Of a DNA stretch of 64,000 bases, positions 16,502 through 25,901 are shown one piece after another (within the stretch, counting starts at the first letter, position 1; each line of letters begins with the position of its first letter). A program made the position numbers and the translations under genes. Below the pieces are notes generated by a model. It ran no database searches. It was not told the DNA's origin and worked only from the letters and a program-made list of their open reading frames with translations. Source of the stretch: Enterobacter cloacae complex sp. ECNIH7 (GTDB taxonomy: Bacteria > Pseudomonadota > Gammaproteobacteria > Enterobacterales > Enterobacteriaceae); NCBI RefSeq assembly GCF_002208095.1, contig NZ_CP017990.1, forward strand, positions 3,100,001 through 3,164,000, given 5' to 3'.

Positions 16502-16595
16502 GATTATTAATCCTGTATTTTTCAAATGGCCTGTACTTAATCAGGTGTTAAAACTGATTCACTTAGTTCAAAGCGGCGCTCGCAACGTCGCTTTT

Positions 16596-18581
16596 TTATT
16601 TCTGCGACTGTTTCGCTTTATTAACGAATGTCTGAAAAATCACATCATTCTCGGTTTGCGTGTCCTGTATTTCCTCCACACGTCTGACGGTATTACCCAT
16701 ATTGAATACACGCTCAACAACATGACGTTCCGGCAACTCCGCATGCTCTGTCTTCGGTAGCAGGTCGTTAACTTCTATCGCTGTCATACGGTTCAGCGCC
16801 TTCGCTGCTTTTTTGGTGCTGCGCATCATTTCACGGCGGGCGCGGTTGTGTTCACGACCAGCTTCGGTATCACCAAACGCCACTGCGGCGCGGCATTCCG
16901 CCATACAGAGGAAGCGGCCATCAAGGTCGTAACAGGCCACTTCACTGTGAAGGTTACGCGGGTCAAAACGGACTGTAATTTTGCGGGAGCGGTGGCTGAC
17001 AAGCTGCTCACTCCAGTAAGTGTTCTTGCGGCCAAACAGGGAGCCGCCGCTTTCCATCGTGAATTCTCCGGTGGGTTTCACGCGAACCGACTCTGCCGGC
17101 AGCATGAACTGGCGGATTTGTTCTTCAGTTAAACGGGTGATCACAGCCTGGCTGTAGCTTTGTTCAAAAGCCTGATCGAAGGACAGTTCACCCCGGCACA
17201 TTTCCGTTTTACGCTGGGTTTTCCTGTTAAACATGGCGACACCTTCACTGATAATTTCCATAAAGGTCTCAACATCAACAGCGCGGCTGCCGTAGTTCTC
17301 TGGTTTGGAACTGACATTTTCACCGGCAAATGCGCCAGCCAGTGCCGGGTGTTTATCAATGTATTCACCCAGACCACCCACACCAAAGGCACGTTCTACG
17401 GGTTTAGCCTGGCCCCAGCCTTTACCACCAATAACACCGGTCCAGTGCAGCTTGATACCCAGCAGCGGGATAATCCCCATCGGATCATCCTCACGGACTT
17501 TGAACCGGTAGCGGTTAGGAACGCCACCAGACAGCCATTTGTTCGCCGCAGCACGGGTGTTGTCTATCGTGATGTGTTGGGGTTTCCCGTAGGTTTTCAG
17601 CGTATCCATGAGTGACAGGCGGATACTGTCGCTGTTTTCTGATACATCAGCCCGCCAGCCGACAATTTTGCGGCTGTGGACGTCCTGCCAGAACCATGTT
17701 TTGGGACGGATGATTTCACCGTTAAACCAGCGGACAAACACGTTGTGCTGATAACCGTCACCGTTAATCCATTCCATCGCATGCAATTGCGCGACGGTGC
17801 GCTGTTGAGATGGGTGCATCTGCGCCAGCGCGTTTTCACCTTCACGGGTGGCAACGACAATGCGCGGATCAACTTCACGTTCCAGCTTACGACGCAGGGT
17901 ACGTTCAGCCGGTATGGTCCAGCCATGTGTTTCTGCGGCGATTTCCAGCCGTTCATAGCATTTGGAGAAAAACGGTGCTTCGTTGCGCAGATAATCGCCC
18001 AGGAAGAATTGCCATGCATCATCAGAGATTTCAGCCGAACGTCCTGTCACGCGTTTTTCGCGGACGCGGCGATCGAGCAGTACCGGTCCCCAGAGGTCAG
18101 GGCTGAAGTCCTTCACTTTGTAGTACAGATTGCGCAGCGTCCCTTCACTAATTTGTAATTGCTTTGCGGCCAGAGTAATCGCCTTGCGATTACCAACACC
18201 TGATGCCATCAGCTCAGCCACCAGCGCAGCAGCTTTCGTGCGACGCTCTGCATGCAGTCGCTGTTCGCCAGTCGCTTTCTCCCAGGCTGACCAGAGACGC
18301 TGACGATCAAGATCATCAGCAGCCACACGTTCCGGCTCTCTCGGCAGAGTAATGAGGCCGGATGAGGTTTCAATCAGCCCACGGCCAGCCAGCAATTCAG
18401 CACGAACTTCTGGTGGCAATACTGATATGTGGTATTCAAATGCTTTGGTGCCGGCACGTTTGCGGCGTAGCTCACTGCGACCGCAAACCAGATCCTCAAG
18501 TTTTTTCCGCGCATTAGATTCAGCCTGTGGGAAACCACAGACGCCAACACATTCTTTCACTGATACCCAAAACTCCATCAT
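16596..18581 (-). CDS. A: DDE transposase (MuA)
   Basis: A 661-residue MuA homologue (Mu 663). The N-terminal winged domain that binds the internal enhancer (residues 1-60) is followed by end-binding helical domains, then the RNase H-like core with the DDE triad D275 (INGDGYQ), D340 (ITIDNT) and E396 (AKPVERAF). The C-terminal region contacts B and ClpX. Residues 1-55 resemble the repressor N-terminus, as in Mu, so both compete for the operator. The start overlaps ner by 4 nt. Confidence 0.95.
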   Translation of the reverse strand: MMEFWVSVKECVGVCGFPQAESNARKKLEDLVCGRSELRRKRAGTKAFEYHISVLPPEVRAELLAGRGLIETSSGLITLPREPERVAADDLDRQRLWSAWEKATGEQRLHAERRTKAAALVAELMASGVGNRKAITLAAKQLQISEGTLRNLYYKVKDFSPDLWGPVLLDRRVREKRVTGRSAEISDDAWQFFLGDYLRNEAPFFSKCYERLEIAAETHGWTIPAERTLRRKLEREVDPRIVVATREGENALAQMHPSQQRTVAQLHAMEWINGDGYQHNVFVRWFNGEIIRPKTWFWQDVHSRKIVGWRADVSENSDSIRLSLMDTLKTYGKPQHITIDNTRAAANKWLSGGVPNRYRFKVREDDPMGIIPLLGIKLHWTGVIGGKGWGQAKPVERAFGVGGLGEYIDKHPALAGAFAGENVSSKPENYGSRAVDVETFMEIISEGVAMFNRKTQRKTEMCRGELSFDQAFEQSYSQAVITRLTEEQIRQFMLPAESVRVKPTGEFTMESGGSLFGRKNTYWSEQLVSHRSRKITVRFDPRNLHSEVACYDLDGRFLCMAECRAAVAFGDTEAGREHNRARREMMRSTKKAAKALNRMTAIEVNDLLPKTEHAELPERHVVERVFNMGNTVRRVEEIQDTQTENDVIFQTFVNKAKQSQK

Positions 18582-18814
18582 GCAACCTCTTTAACAGTCA
18601 GATTCTGATAACGCGAAGGCCATATCTCTGATGGCTCCATGTTGAGAAAGTCAGCGATAATTTTCTCCCCTTTGGGCCAGTGGTGACGGAATACGTTACG
18701 TAATGTTGATTCCGCTAACCCATGACAACGGGATAACTGACTGGTTGTCATTCCGCGTTTTCTAATCGCTGCTTTGATGTCTTCCGGGTGCCAGTCTTGG
18801 CTTTTGGTCATCAT
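18578..18814 (-). CDS. ner: Ner-like regulator
   Basis: A 78-residue Ner-family DNA-binding protein (Mu Ner 75). The conserved start DWHPEDIKAAIRKRGMT and the helix-turn-helix SRCHGLAESTLRNVFRHHWP are intact. Ner lowers both early and repressor transcription during lytic growth. It is the first early gene, with AAGGA upstream, and is divergent from the repressor. Confidence 0.92.
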   Translation of the reverse strand: MMTKSQDWHPEDIKAAIRKRGMTTSQLSRCHGLAESTLRNVFRHHWPKGEKIIADFLNMEPSEIWPSRYQNLTVKEVA

Positions 18815-19045
18815 TCTGCGATCCTTAAATATTTACTCGTTGCGGTGAACTAAACTGTTCACCTTTACGTGTAAAAATATAACACACAAAAAATCGAATT
18901 CAATCTTTTTATCGGTCTTTTGTTGATTTTATCAAACCTTGATAAATCAAATATAAGTCTTTGATTTTGGTGAAAGCATGTTTTCACACCTTAAAAAATC
19001 GAATCGAATTTTTTGTGAGCTAGAAAAAATCGGAGGCAGGAGGTA
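18815..19045 (-). promoter_or_regulatory. Divergent operator region (repressor / early)
   Basis: This AT-rich 231-bp gap lies between ner and c. It holds three inverted repeats: GGTGAAC/GTTCACC (18844-18863), TTTATCAA/TTGATAAA (18928-18946) and GTGAAA/TTTCAC (about 18970-18988). It also has the repeated word AAAAAATCGAAT near 18886 and 18994. By analogy with Mu these are Ner and repressor operators, also serving as the internal transposition enhancer. Confidence 0.7.
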
Positions 19046-19537
19046 ATGATGAATGTGCAAACTTGGTTTACGGCTCAAGAGTGTGCGGGGATGCCCGGAT
19101 TTCCAAGTGGAGTATCCAATGTCCGTAAGCAGTTAGAAAAACTCGCTGAGGGGCTGGACGGAGTGCGGCGGAAACGAGGAGGGACTAAAGCCACGGAATA
19201 CCATATATCGATATTGCCTGCACGGACCCAAAATTATCTTGGGTATAGCAACAAAGGACAGCCATCTATGGGAGTTGAGGATTTCAAGACAAAAAGTGGC
19301 TTAGCAAATGATGAGAAGCAAGCACTCTGGATGATGATTTATCAGGGGATGACTGAAGCCCAACGTGAAGCTGTTATGGAGATATTTATCACTGGTGGCT
19401 TAAAGATGCTTATGCCTGCGGTGCTTGAGTTATCTGATTCAAATCCGGTCCGACAGAAAGAGATTTTCGGACAATGTGATTCCGTTGAAAAGGATAGCCC
19501 AGCGTCGAACGTAAGCACGCAAAACAAGGCTGGCTGA
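19046..19537 (+). CDS. c: Mu-type repressor c
   Basis: A 163-residue repressor (Mu c 196), the only rightward phage gene. Residues 1-60 (WFTAQECAGMPGFPSGVSNV, then RKRGGTKATEYHISILP) form the winged DNA-binding domain and visibly parallel the transposase N-terminus. The C-terminal part, thought to control stability and oligomerisation, is diverged and shorter. A very strong ribosome-binding stretch (GGAGGCAGGAGG) precedes ATGATG. It maintains lysogeny by blocking the early promoter. Confidence 0.88.
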   Translation: MMNVQTWFTAQECAGMPGFPSGVSNVRKQLEKLAEGLDGVRRKRGGTKATEYHISILPARTQNYLGYSNKGQPSMGVEDFKTKSGLANDEKQALWMMIYQGMTEAQREAVMEIFITGGLKMLMPAVLELSDSNPVRQKEIFGQCDSVEKDSPASNVSTQNKAG

Positions 19538-19810
19538 TTACAGAAATGTCCAATTGGCTGGCTTTGTTTTGAACCTCCATGTGATAACGTTTTAAACCGA
19601 ATTTAAATCCCATTAAACAGTCGGCGGTACGATCTAACTATATATGACACCTTTTTAACTTTGTTGTCGAACGATCTAAAAATGTCATATTGGGTGGTTT
19701 TCTACCAGTTGACTAGCTTTACCTACCGTTAAGCCTTGCCACTCAAGGTTTCCTCCCGTTTGTTCCCTCGAACTCCCGGTTGTTTCCGGTTACTCAGTTT
19801 GATCCACACA
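19538..19810. other. Phage left-end region with repeated sites
   Basis: Non-coding. Two copies of ACGATCTAA (19629-19637, 19671-19679), each followed by an AT-rich stretch and a TGACA/TGTCA word, lie 42 nt apart. Nearer the end CTCCCGTTTGTTCCC and CTCCCGGTTGTTTCC repeat with a 20-nt period (about 19,755-19,790). These are candidates for transposase end-binding sites (L1-L3 type). The terminal bases resemble Mu's end in having a CCGGGAG word about 30 nt in. Confidence 0.5.
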
Positions 19811-19819
19811 TCACTGTCA

Positions 19820-20662
19820 CTACTCACCTTCCGTTCGGTCTTCCGTCGCATCGGCCAGCAGGCGCTGCATCGTGCTAAGCGTAAAATCCATCGCCACGAC
19901 GCCATACCAGTAACGATCGAAATAGATGGGGACGCTGGCGGTAATCGTACGTTCATCATTGGTCCAGGATGACGGGGTAGAGATAAACCAGCGCACCGCG
20001 CGCGCGCGATTGTTCCGCTCTGACTGCTGGGTAAACCAGGACTGCGTGACAAGATGGTAATAGCGGGAGGTAATATCGCCCGCCTGGTCCGGCGTATCCG
20101 TGGAAATGAAAAATCCCGCGCGGGAGACGTAGATCACGCGCGCTTCCGTTTGCGCTCTCGACGACGCCAGCCTGAGCAGATACCCCACTTCGAGCGCGGC
20201 AGAAATCTCGTGGCTGAGGCGCTCAGCGTCACGATTCAGAAACGTGGTTTTCTCGACGAATGCATCCGAGACACCGTTAATGGGAAGGGTGCGTTTTTTA
20301 TCAACGGCAAGCTGCCAGGTAGGTAGCATGCGGAGTGAGCTAAAGCGTGATACCGCGTTCTGGAGTACATCAAATGCCAGCGGCGTTTGGATTGCATCGC
20401 GCATGCCCTGACGAAACAGCAGCATCCTGTCCACGCTGTTCTGCAGCTGCCTGTCCAGCGAACTGGCCACCGTATCCAGATGGTTACGCTGGCTGGAGAT
20501 GTACGCTTCTTCCAGTACCACCACCTCGCGCCAGGTCAGTAGAGTCGAAAATACCAGAACGACCAGAAAACAGAGATTAACAATCAACCCCGGATTGCTA
20601 CGCTTATGCAGCCATTGCAAAAAGGATTCTCTTACAACAAAGGTATCGCGCTGCACACACAC
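19820..20662 (-). pseudogene. dgcQ: dgcQ (yedQ) diguanylate cyclase, 5' remnant cut by prophage
   Basis: About 280 codons of DgcQ remain: a membrane segment at residues 25-45 (VNLCFLVVLVFSTLLTWREV) and most of the periplasmic CHASE7 sensor domain (EVGYLLRLASS, YVSRAGFFISTDTP, RAVRWF). The homologous reading stops after DRTEGE, followed at once by TAG TGA at the prophage junction. The second membrane segment and the GGDEF catalytic domain, about half of the roughly 560-residue protein, are absent here and should lie on the far side of the prophage. The start is a GTG; the one two codons in has GGGAG. Cyclase activity should be lost. Confidence 0.88.
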
Positions 20663-20697
20663 TCCCTGATCGCTGCCTTACACCCGGTACTGGAGAT

Positions 20698-20722
20698 AAA
20701 AACGCCCGGCAAAGCCGGGCGT
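20698..20722 (-). terminator. Terminator after yodC
   Basis: AACGCCCGGC-TTT-GCCGGGCGTT followed by TTTATC on the minus strand, between yodC and dgcQ. Confidence 0.85.
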
Positions 20723-20729
20723 TATGTGA

Positions 20730-20912
20730 TTAAGCCTTGTCCCGCTGGTGCTGCCCGTCCCCCGGCTGAAGCTCATCTTCACGAAATGCTTCCCGCTTGA
20801 TGCCATAGCCATCGTGCCACCGACATTCCACCATTCCGCTGGAATACCCGGTCACAATCATACGTGGGCCGCCCTTCTTAGGCTTAACTTCATCACTGAC
20901 CAAAAAGACCAT
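20730..20912 (-). CDS. yodC: YodC, DUF2158 family
   Basis: A 60-residue YodC protein. The core VSDEVKPKKGGPRMIV and the W-HDGY pattern match the DUF2158 family. GGAGGCAGG precedes the ATG. In E. coli it lies between dgcQ and yedI, exactly as here. Function unknown; it is small, soluble and charged. Confidence 0.9.
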   Translation of the reverse strand: MVFLVSDEVKPKKGGPRMIVTGYSSGMVECRWHDGYGIKREAFREDELQPGDGQHQRDKA

Positions 20913-20990
20913 ACCTGCCTCCTGTATCAGGGTGAAACTGTTTCAATTTAGACGAGGAATGGTCTTTTTGCATCCCACAACGGGTAACAA

Positions 20991-21902
20991 TTAGTGCGAC
21001 GTGCCGCGTATTTTTTCAACCAGCTTCACTGCCGCAACCACGATAGCGCCAATGATAAAGCCCAGCACCAGATTCAGCAGCGTGGGCAGAATTGCGGCGA
21101 CAAGAGCCCCCTGCGCCGAGGAGAAATGTTCGATAGCATGGTGCAGCGGCGCGATACCGTGAACCACGATCCCGCCGCCCACGAGGAACATCGCCAGCGT
21201 GCCTACCACCGACAAACTCTTCATCAGCCACGGGGCCAGCACCAGCAGGCTTTTGCCGATGCCTCTTGCCACCGCGATCGATTTCTCTTCCAGCCAGTAG
21301 CCGATATCGTCCAGCTTGACGATCAGTCCCACCAGGCCGTAGACGCCGACGGTGACCAGAATGGCGATGCCGGAGAGGATCAGGACCTGATTCAGGAGCG
21401 GCGCGTCAGACACGATGCCCAGCGTGATGGCAACAATCTCCGCAGACAGGATAAAGTCGGTCCGAATAGCGCCTTTGACCTTATCGCGCTCGAAGGTTTT
21501 CGGATCCTGCGCGGCCAGCGCTTCAAGACGCTGCCGGCGCACCTCCGGTGTATCGCTCTGCTTGCGCGCGCTAAAGGAGTGCAGCACCTTCTCCACACCC
21601 TCGAAGCAGAGAAACGCCCCGCCAATCATCAGCAGCGGCGTGATGGCCCAGGGAATAAACGCGCTGATCAACAGCGCCAGCGGCACCAGAATCACCTTGT
21701 TCAGGAAGGAGCCTTTCGCCACGCCCCACACCACCGGCAGTTCACGGTTAGCCCTCACCCCACTAACCTGTTGGGCGTTAAGCGATAAATCATCTCCCAG
21801 CACGCCTGCGGTTTTTTTCGCCGCCAGTTTCCCCATCACTGAAATGTCATCCAGTAAGGTCGCAATATCATCCAGCAATGTTAATAAGCTACTTCCTGCC
21901 AA
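20991..21902 (-). CDS. yedI: YedI, DUF808 inner-membrane protein
   Basis: A 303-residue DUF808 protein (E. coli YedI 305). The start [20 protein letters not shown] is conserved, followed by at least five membrane segments (near 70-95, 150-195, 205-215, 235-260 and 270-300). Transport has been suggested for the family but no substrate is known. It is divergent from yedA with a 178-nt gap that shows no clear operator. Confidence 0.93.
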   Translation of the reverse strand: MAGSSLLTLLDDIATLLDDISVMGKLAAKKTAGVLGDDLSLNAQQVSGVRANRELPVVWGVAKGSFLNKVILVPLALLISAFIPWAITPLLMIGGAFLCFEGVEKVLHSFSARKQSDTPEVRRQRLEALAAQDPKTFERDKVKGAIRTDFILSAEIVAITLGIVSDAPLLNQVLILSGIAILVTVGVYGLVGLIVKLDDIGYWLEEKSIAVARGIGKSLLVLAPWLMKSLSVVGTLAMFLVGGGIVVHGIAPLHHAIEHFSSAQGALVAAILPTLLNLVLGFIIGAIVVAAVKLVEKIRGTSH

Positions 21903-22080
21903 AATCGTAATCCTTCATTTTTTGGTAATTAAGTGAATAGTATGGAGCAAAAGCGCAAACCCGGAAACACCCACCTCACGTCAACAAAAAATTCACATCA
22001 GCTACACAATTAAAGGGCTCGCCAGCGCGATAGTTTTCGCGTTTACTATCAGCGACCTTTTTATTTCGTCGTGAGGGATT

Positions 22081-22995
22081 ATGCGTTTCCGGCAATTGCT
22101 ACCGCTCATTGGGGCACTCTTTTCGCTGTACATCATCTGGGGCTCAACCTACTTTGTCATTCGCATCGGCGTGGAAAGCTGGCCGCCACTGATGATGGCT
22201 GGCATCCGCTTTCTCTCGGCTGGCGTGCTGCTGCTGGCCTTCCTGCTGCTGCGCGGGCATAAACTTCCCCCGCTGCGCCCGATGATGAATGCCGCCCTGA
22301 TCGGCCTGCTGCTGCTGGCGGTGGGAAATGGGTTTGTAACGATTGCCGAGCACCAGAACGTACCGTCCGGGATCGCCGCCGTGGTCGTTGCCACCGTACC
22401 GCTATTTACCCTCTGCTTTAGCCGCCTTTTTGGTATCCGCACCCGCAAGCTGGAATGGCTGGGGATTGGTATTGGCCTTGCCGGCATCATTCTGCTGAAC
22501 AGCGGCGGTAACCTGAGCGGGAATCCGTGGGGCGCAATCATCATCCTGATTGGCTCGATGAGCTGGGCGTTTGGTTCCGTCTACGGTTCGCGTATCGAAC
22601 TGCCGACCGGCATGATGGCGGGGGCGATTGAAATGCTTGCCGCCGGAATTGTGCTGCTGCTCGCCTCCACGCTGACGGGAGAAAAGCTGACGACCCTGCC
22701 GCCTCTGTCGGGCTTTCTGGCGGTAGGCTACCTGGCGCTGTTTGGTTCCATCATCGCCATTAACGCCTATATGTTCCTGATCCGCAACGTCTCCCCGGCT
22801 GTCGCGACCAGCTATGCCTACGTCAACCCGGTCGTGGCCGTGCTGCTCGGAACGGGATTGGGGGGAGAAACGCTCTCACCTGTGGAATGGATTGCTTTAG
22901 GGATCATCGTGTTTGCCGTCGTGCTGGTCACCCTGGGCAAATATTTACTGCCCGCAAAACCTGTGGTCACGCCTTGCGAGGTGGAGAAACCTTAA
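22081..22995 (+). CDS. yedA: YedA, EamA-family exporter
   Basis: A 304-residue drug/metabolite transporter of the EamA family with ten predicted membrane helices in two repeats (E. coli YedA 306). The opening LYIIWGSTYFVIRIGV and the SYAYVNPVVAVLLG motif in the second repeat are conserved. Substrates are probably small amphipathic metabolites. Its 3' end overlaps the convergent vsr gene by 29 nt. Confidence 0.93.
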   Translation: MRFRQLLPLIGALFSLYIIWGSTYFVIRIGVESWPPLMMAGIRFLSAGVLLLAFLLLRGHKLPPLRPMMNAALIGLLLLAVGNGFVTIAEHQNVPSGIAAVVVATVPLFTLCFSRLFGIRTRKLEWLGIGIGLAGIILLNSGGNLSGNPWGAIIILIGSMSWAFGSVYGSRIELPTGMMAGAIEMLAAGIVLLLASTLTGEKLTTLPPLSGFLAVGYLALFGSIIAINAYMFLIRNVSPAVATSYAYVNPVVAVLLGTGLGGETLSPVEWIALGIIVFAVVLVTLGKYLLPAKPVVTPCEVEKP

Positions 22996-23458
22996 GCAGG
23001 TGAATACCCTGCGTGTCGATCTGCGCGGTCTGGCCGCCGCCGCAGATCCACTCTTCCAGCCGTTCGGTCAGATCGGTATCGTTCAGTTTTAATCTGCCTC
23101 TCAGCGCGCACTCCCAGACGATCAGCACCCGCCAGCCCTGCGCAATCAGCGCGCTGAGATCCCGGCTGTCGCGCTCGACGTTCTTGCCAATTTTATCCAG
23201 CCAGAAATCGGTGCGCGTCGCGGGGACCTTAAACAGGTAGCAGTCGTGGTGATGCCAGAAACAGCCGTGGGTAAAGATGATGCACTGCCAGGCGTCGATG
23301 ACGAAATCCGGGCGACCCGCAAGCGCGGGATCCTGCACGCGGTAATCAAACCCCGCCTGCGTCAGCAGCCCGGCCAGGCGCTTTTCGATGGCGGTGTCAC
23401 GCGTGCCGATGGCACGCATATTTTTGCTGCGCGTGGCCTTATCGTGCACATCCGTCAT
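22967..23458 (-). CDS. vsr: Very short patch repair endonuclease Vsr
   Basis: A 163-residue Vsr (E. coli 156). It nicks 5' of the T in T:G mismatches that arise by deamination of Dcm-methylated cytosine. The catalytic and zinc-binding features are visible: [25 protein letters not shown] with the active Asp, and [12 protein letters not shown]. The start [10 protein letters not shown] lies inside dcm, overlapping by 20 nt, as in E. coli, so translation is coupled to the methylase. The C-terminus is slightly extended into yedA. Confidence 0.95.
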   Translation of the reverse strand: MTDVHDKATRSKNMRAIGTRDTAIEKRLAGLLTQAGFDYRVQDPALAGRPDFVIDAWQCIIFTHGCFWHHHDCYLFKVPATRTDFWLDKIGKNVERDSRDLSALIAQGWRVLIVWECALRGRLKLNDTDLTERLEEWICGGGQTAQIDTQGIHLLKVSPPRKA

Positions 23459-24872
23459 TGACGGCCTCACCCTGACGGAGTGCCACCGCCTGTCTGATGC
23501 GCGAGGCCAGCAGTTTTGCCACGGCCGCGAACGCGGGAACCACCACCGAATTACCAAACTGGCGGTACGCCTGAGTATCCGAAACCGGAATGCGGAAGCG
23601 GTAGCCCTGCGGGGTCTCAAATCCCATTAACCGGGCGCATTCCCGCGGCGTTAAGCGTCGCGGACGGTGACGCTGGTTGTGCGGATCGTCGAAATCTTTT
23701 TCACCCAGCGCCTTGTCCCAGCCTCGGTCGATCAGGATCTCTGCCCCGTCCTTATAGTATCGAGCGGACAACGTGCGGGTCACGCTGTGCGGATCGTTGG
23801 GGTTTACCATTCCAAAACCGAAGCCGTTGCCCTTCGCCTGATGTTTCTTGGCATAGCGGTAGAGGTATTTCCACAGCACCGGGGTAAGAATAAATTTCGC
23901 GTCAACGACAGGTTCCAGCAGATCGGCCACGGTAGGACGACGCTCGGGATACAGAGACGGGATATCCCGCAGGGTGAAATCCCCCTTGAGATTGAGATCG
24001 CGGCGGAAACCCACCAGCACGATACGTTCGCGATGCTGGGGCAGAAAATGTTTCCCATCAATGATTTTGGGATCGTCCGCGCCCATGTCCTGCGAGTCGG
24101 CCACGTCATAACCCAGCTCATCCAGGGTCTGCATGATAATGCGGAAGGTTTTTCCGCCGTCGTGGCTCTTTAGATTTTTGACGTTTTCCAGCACAAAGAT
24201 GGCCGGGCGGCAGGCATCGATGATGCGCGCCACATCAAAAAACAGCGTTCCCTGGGTATCGCAGGCAAAACCGTGGGCGCGTCCGAGTGCATTCTTTTTG
24301 GAGACACCGGCCAGCGAGAAGGGCTGACAAGGGAAGCCGGCCAGCAGCACGTCATGCGCCGGGATCGTCTGGCGAATGTGCTCGGCGGCCTGTTCATCGC
24401 TCACGCCGCTTTTATGGCTCAGGGTCACATCGCGGATATCCGCGTTGAAATGATGCTCGTGCGGATCGCAGTACCAGTTGGCCTTGTAGGTCCGGACGGC
24501 ATGCTTGTTCCACTCGCTGGTAAACACGCACTGTCCGCCGATAGCTTCAAAACCGTGTCGGATACCGCCGATACCGGCAAACAGATCGATAAAGCGGAAG
24601 GCATAGTTCGGATGCGCGACAGGAGGACGCGGAAGCAGGTTTTGCAGATAACGAAACTCGCCTTCACTCAGGCGACGCCCTGCGCGTTCGCTGGTCAGCA
24701 GACGCTTAAGGATCGCCGGGCTCCAGTGGCTCTCGCCGTGCGCCACCAGCATATTGGCCAGCGTTTTAGCATCATAGATATCCAACAGCTGGTGCAGCAA
24801 CGCCTGCACCGTTGCCGTTGATTTCTCAGCCTGCTCGGGCGCGGGCTCTGTCACTGATAGATTTTCCTGCAT
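23439..24872 (-). CDS. dcm: DNA cytosine methyltransferase Dcm
   Basis: A 477-residue C5-methyltransferase (E. coli Dcm 472), which methylates the inner C of CCWGG. Motif [21 protein letters not shown], catalytic motif [14 protein letters not shown] with its Cys, motif VI LENVKNL, motif [15 protein letters not shown] and motif [11 protein letters not shown] are all intact. There is no partner restriction enzyme; the pairing is with vsr. It should be active. Confidence 0.96.
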   Translation of the reverse strand: MQENLSVTEPAPEQAEKSTATVQALLHQLLDIYDAKTLANMLVAHGESHWSPAILKRLLTSERAGRRLSEGEFRYLQNLLPRPPVAHPNYAFRFIDLFAGIGGIRHGFEAIGGQCVFTSEWNKHAVRTYKANWYCDPHEHHFNADIRDVTLSHKSGVSDEQAAEHIRQTIPAHDVLLAGFPCQPFSLAGVSKKNALGRAHGFACDTQGTLFFDVARIIDACRPAIFVLENVKNLKSHDGGKTFRIIMQTLDELGYDVADSQDMGADDPKIIDGKHFLPQHRERIVLVGFRRDLNLKGDFTLRDIPSLYPERRPTVADLLEPVVDAKFILTPVLWKYLYRYAKKHQAKGNGFGFGMVNPNDPHSVTRTLSARYYKDGAEILIDRGWDKALGEKDFDDPHNQRHRPRRLTPRECARLMGFETPQGYRFRIPVSDTQAYRQFGNSVVVPAFAAVAKLLASRIRQAVALRQGEAVNDGCAR

Positions 24873-24915
24873 TCTTTTAACCGGAGAGTAAAGACTGGGA
24901 ACAGATTACCACAGT

Positions 24916-25623
24916 TCAGTTGCGCAAACTGCGACGGAAGCGGCTCAACACCTGGCTATCCAGCCCGATGCAGTCACCGTGTAATTCGGCACTGAGTTTC
25001 GCCATAAACTGGATCAGGAAATCGGTATTGTGACGTGCCAGCTCGCGGCCCATTTCCGTTTGCATTGTATCAGGCAATCGCAGCAGCTTGGTCTGAAAAT
25101 GGTCCAGGGCAAACGCACGATCGTCAAGGATACGCGCATCGGCAAAGGGATCGTCAGCATCAAAAAGCGGCACGCCCAGCGCGCCCGAGACGGCAAAGAC
25201 GCGCGCCAGACCGATAGCGCCTAACGCTTCCAGCCGGTCTGCGTCCTGCACAATTTTGGCTTCCAGGCTCTGCGGCGCAATCCCGGCGCTGAAGCTGTGC
25301 GCCTCAATCGCGTGCGCGACGCTGGCTGCGTGCTCTGGCGGAAAATCAGGGAAGTCGCGGCGCAGAATGTCACACGTCCTGCGCGCTGCCATCTGGGATG
25401 ACCGGCCGCGTTCGGGATGGTTTTTCGGCAGGCTGACAATATCGTGGAAATAGCATGCGGTCAGGATCACCAGCGGCTCCACCGCCTGGTCAGCCATGAT
25501 TTTTTGCGCCGTCATCCAGACCCGACGAAAATGCGAAATATCATGTGCGGTATCGTCGGTGCTGTGGTTTTCCTCGAGCCAGCGCTCAAATCGCTGCTGC
25601 CACCGGACAAGTTCCATCGTCAT
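24916..25623 (-). CDS. yedJ: YedJ, HD-domain phosphohydrolase
   Basis: A 235-residue HD-superfamily protein. Metal ligands lie in [11 protein letters not shown] and in [11 protein letters not shown], with a later [15 protein letters not shown]; together these make a complete HD site. The substrate is unknown, probably a nucleotide. It lies 43 nt upstream of dcm on the same strand, as in E. coli. Start at MTMELVRW or the second Met. Confidence 0.92.
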   Translation of the reverse strand: MTMELVRWQQRFERWLEENHSTDDTAHDISHFRRVWMTAQKIMADQAVEPLVILTACYFHDIVSLPKNHPERGRSSQMAARRTCDILRRDFPDFPPEHAASVAHAIEAHSFSAGIAPQSLEAKIVQDADRLEALGAIGLARVFAVSGALGVPLFDADDPFADARILDDRAFALDHFQTKLLRLPDTMQTEMGRELARHNTDFLIQFMAKLSAELHGDCIGLDSQVLSRFRRSLRN

Positions 25624-25901
25624 ATCCTGTTGTTCAAAAGTGCATGAATTATAACATAGACGAATTAAATCAATTTAAAAATAGAATCACGAAATACTTA
25701 ATAATAATTACACCATATAAATTCAATGAATTAATTCACACGAAAAATAAAGAGATTAATAGAAATATTTGGAAATATTTATTAGAATTTAATTACATTT
25801 ATTTTCGAAACTAAATAACATTCCCTGGAATAGTATCAAGCCTGTAATTACGGAGGGTGATTACATATATTCATGTAAATTATATTTAAAGGGAATATAT
25901 A
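25624..25901 (+). promoter_or_regulatory. AT-rich leader upstream of porin
   Basis: A 278-bp strongly AT-rich stretch with many A/T tracts (for example around 25,665-25,815), of the kind bound by H-NS, followed by AAAGGG before the porin ATG. OmpR or LeuO control is likely by analogy with ompS1, but I could not place individual sites. No gene seen. Confidence 0.5.

Larger units (their letters stand above)
1..19810 (-). mobile_element. Mu-like transposable prophage (right end outside window)
   Basis: About 35 consecutive minus-strand genes, plus a divergent repressor, follow the Mu plan: c, ner, A, B, gam, gemA, mor, lysis, terminase, portal, F, I/Z, T and connector genes. The left end lies just past the repressor, where host dgcQ reading ends. 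A candidate end, read outward-in on the minus strand, begins TGTGTGGATC with its terminal CA at 19,809-19,810; a few bases further right is also possible because the 5-bp target duplication cannot be checked without the other end. Gene order differs from Mu in two ways: G lies after gp36, and no C activator is seen. The tail genes and the right end lie before base 1. All visible structural genes are open, so it may be functional, but this cannot be decided from the window. Confidence 0.93.

Noticed and set aside
19820..20662. dgcQ remnant considered as a complete CHASE-only signalling protein
   Set aside because: The frame ends exactly at the phage junction with two successive stops, which fits interruption better than a natural short gene.
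23439..24872. dcm-vsr considered as a restriction-modification system
   Set aside because: Vsr is a mismatch-repair nickase, not a restriction enzyme, and no restriction gene is adjacent; this is the normal E. coli-type Dcm/Vsr pair.
25624..25901. RseX-like small RNA upstream of the porin, as near E. coli yedS
   Set aside because: No terminator hairpin or recognisable RseX sequence could be found in this AT-rich stretch; synteny alone is not enough.
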